This document shows positions 63,904-64,000 of a DNA stretch of 64,000 nt, piece by piece. Location of the stretch: contig JAQURG010000007.1 of assembly GCA_028715725.1 (NCBI GenBank), forward strand, positions 42,413-106,412, given 5' to 3'. Both the position numbers and the translations under genes were made by a program. The notes beneath the pieces are model-generated. The model ran no database searches, was not told the origin of the DNA, and saw only the letters and a program-made list of their open reading frames with translations. Each line of letters opens with the position of its first letter. The first letter of the stretch is position 1. Source of the stretch: Methylococcales bacterium. GTDB lineage: Bacteria > Pseudomonadota > Gammaproteobacteria > Methylococcales > Methylomonadaceae.

Positions 63904-64000
63904 TTAAGCAATTTTGCTATAGAATTCCCGCTCAAATTCCAGCGGGGATTGATAGCCTAGTTTTGAGTGCATGCGTTTTCCATTATAAAAAGCTAAATAA
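63904..64000 (-). mobile_element. IS3-family transposase, C-terminal end, runs off the window
   Basis: On the minus strand the frame reads FYNGKRMHSKLGYQSPLEFE then REFYSKIA and TAA (63904-63906). The pattern YNxxRxHSxLGYxSPxxFE is the C-terminus of IS3-family OrfB integrases. Beyond the stop, TGTCCGGTTTTAGTTGACCA on the minus strand (63880-63899 region) has the look of an IS3-type terminal repeat, so the element's end lies at about 63874-63879. The other end is outside the window. Confidence 0.85.

Noticed and set aside
63637..63960. A 107-codon plus-strand frame crossing the IS border
   Set aside because: It reads through the gap and into the IS end; the likely true start of the interrupted gene is the ATG at 63799.

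Overview
This window looks like a chromosomal segment of a gammaproteobacterium, most likely a methanotroph of the order Methylococcales. Two things support this. The housekeeping block gyrA-serC-pheA-hisC-tyrA/aroA-cmk-rpsA-ihfB is a gammaproteobacterial arrangement. The cluster sps-spp-fruK-ams (sucrose-phosphate synthase, sucrose phosphatase, fructokinase, amylosucrase) is the order described for sucrose synthesis in methanotrophs such as Methylotuvimicrobium. No methane monooxygenase or methanol dehydrogenase gene lies in the window, so the lineage is an inference.

Layout. 0-6 kb: a frameshifted SIR2-like gene end, queD and a DUF1249 gene, accA, then an accessory patch with a lone PLD-like protein, a VapBC-type pair whose toxin carries a nonsense codon, and an intact YoeB/YefM pair. 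6-18.4 kb: a tyrosine phosphatase, a dienelactone hydrolase, gyrA, and the serine/aromatic/histidine block ending in rpsA and ihfB. 18.4-21.7 kb: feoABC for ferrous iron uptake behind a Fur-like site. 22-29.8 kb: rlmB and a complete ccmABCDEFGHI cytochrome c maturation operon. 29.8-35.4 kb: a hemN pseudogene shortened by two internal deletions, slyX, a YajR-type transporter, an unrecognised pair (dynamin-like NTPase plus membrane protein), a photolyase relic and a DUF1499 protein. 35.4-43 kb: the sucrose cluster, a rubredoxin and a Gfo/Idh/MocA oxidoreductase. 43-46 kb: stress genes (Hsp20, DUF2934, CbpM, CbpA).

46.3-49.7 kb is a graveyard: a broken membrane-protein gene, an internally deleted IS5-family element with both inverted repeats and a TTA target duplication, a relic of a large superfamily I helicase, an in-frame chimera of isoquinoline oxidoreductase subunits A and B, and a truncated molybdenum cofactor nucleotidyltransferase.

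49.7-56.6 kb is a sulfate uptake locus: yezD, an OprP-type porin, sbp, cysT, cysW and cysA, followed by a CysB-type regulator. The last 7 kb hold a GH3 beta-glucosidase lipoprotein with a FucP/GluP-type sugar transporter, a convergent pair of consensus DnaA boxes, a glutathione S-transferase, two small membrane proteins, two identical tandem tRNA-Phe genes with a terminator, and an IS3-family insertion that appears to have cut a gene just after its signal peptide.

Overall the core pathways are intact and tightly packed. The spaces between them contain many decayed genes. The least explained intact genes are the dynamin-like NTPase/membrane protein pair at 32.2-34.2 kb and the PLD-like protein at 2.7-3.7 kb.
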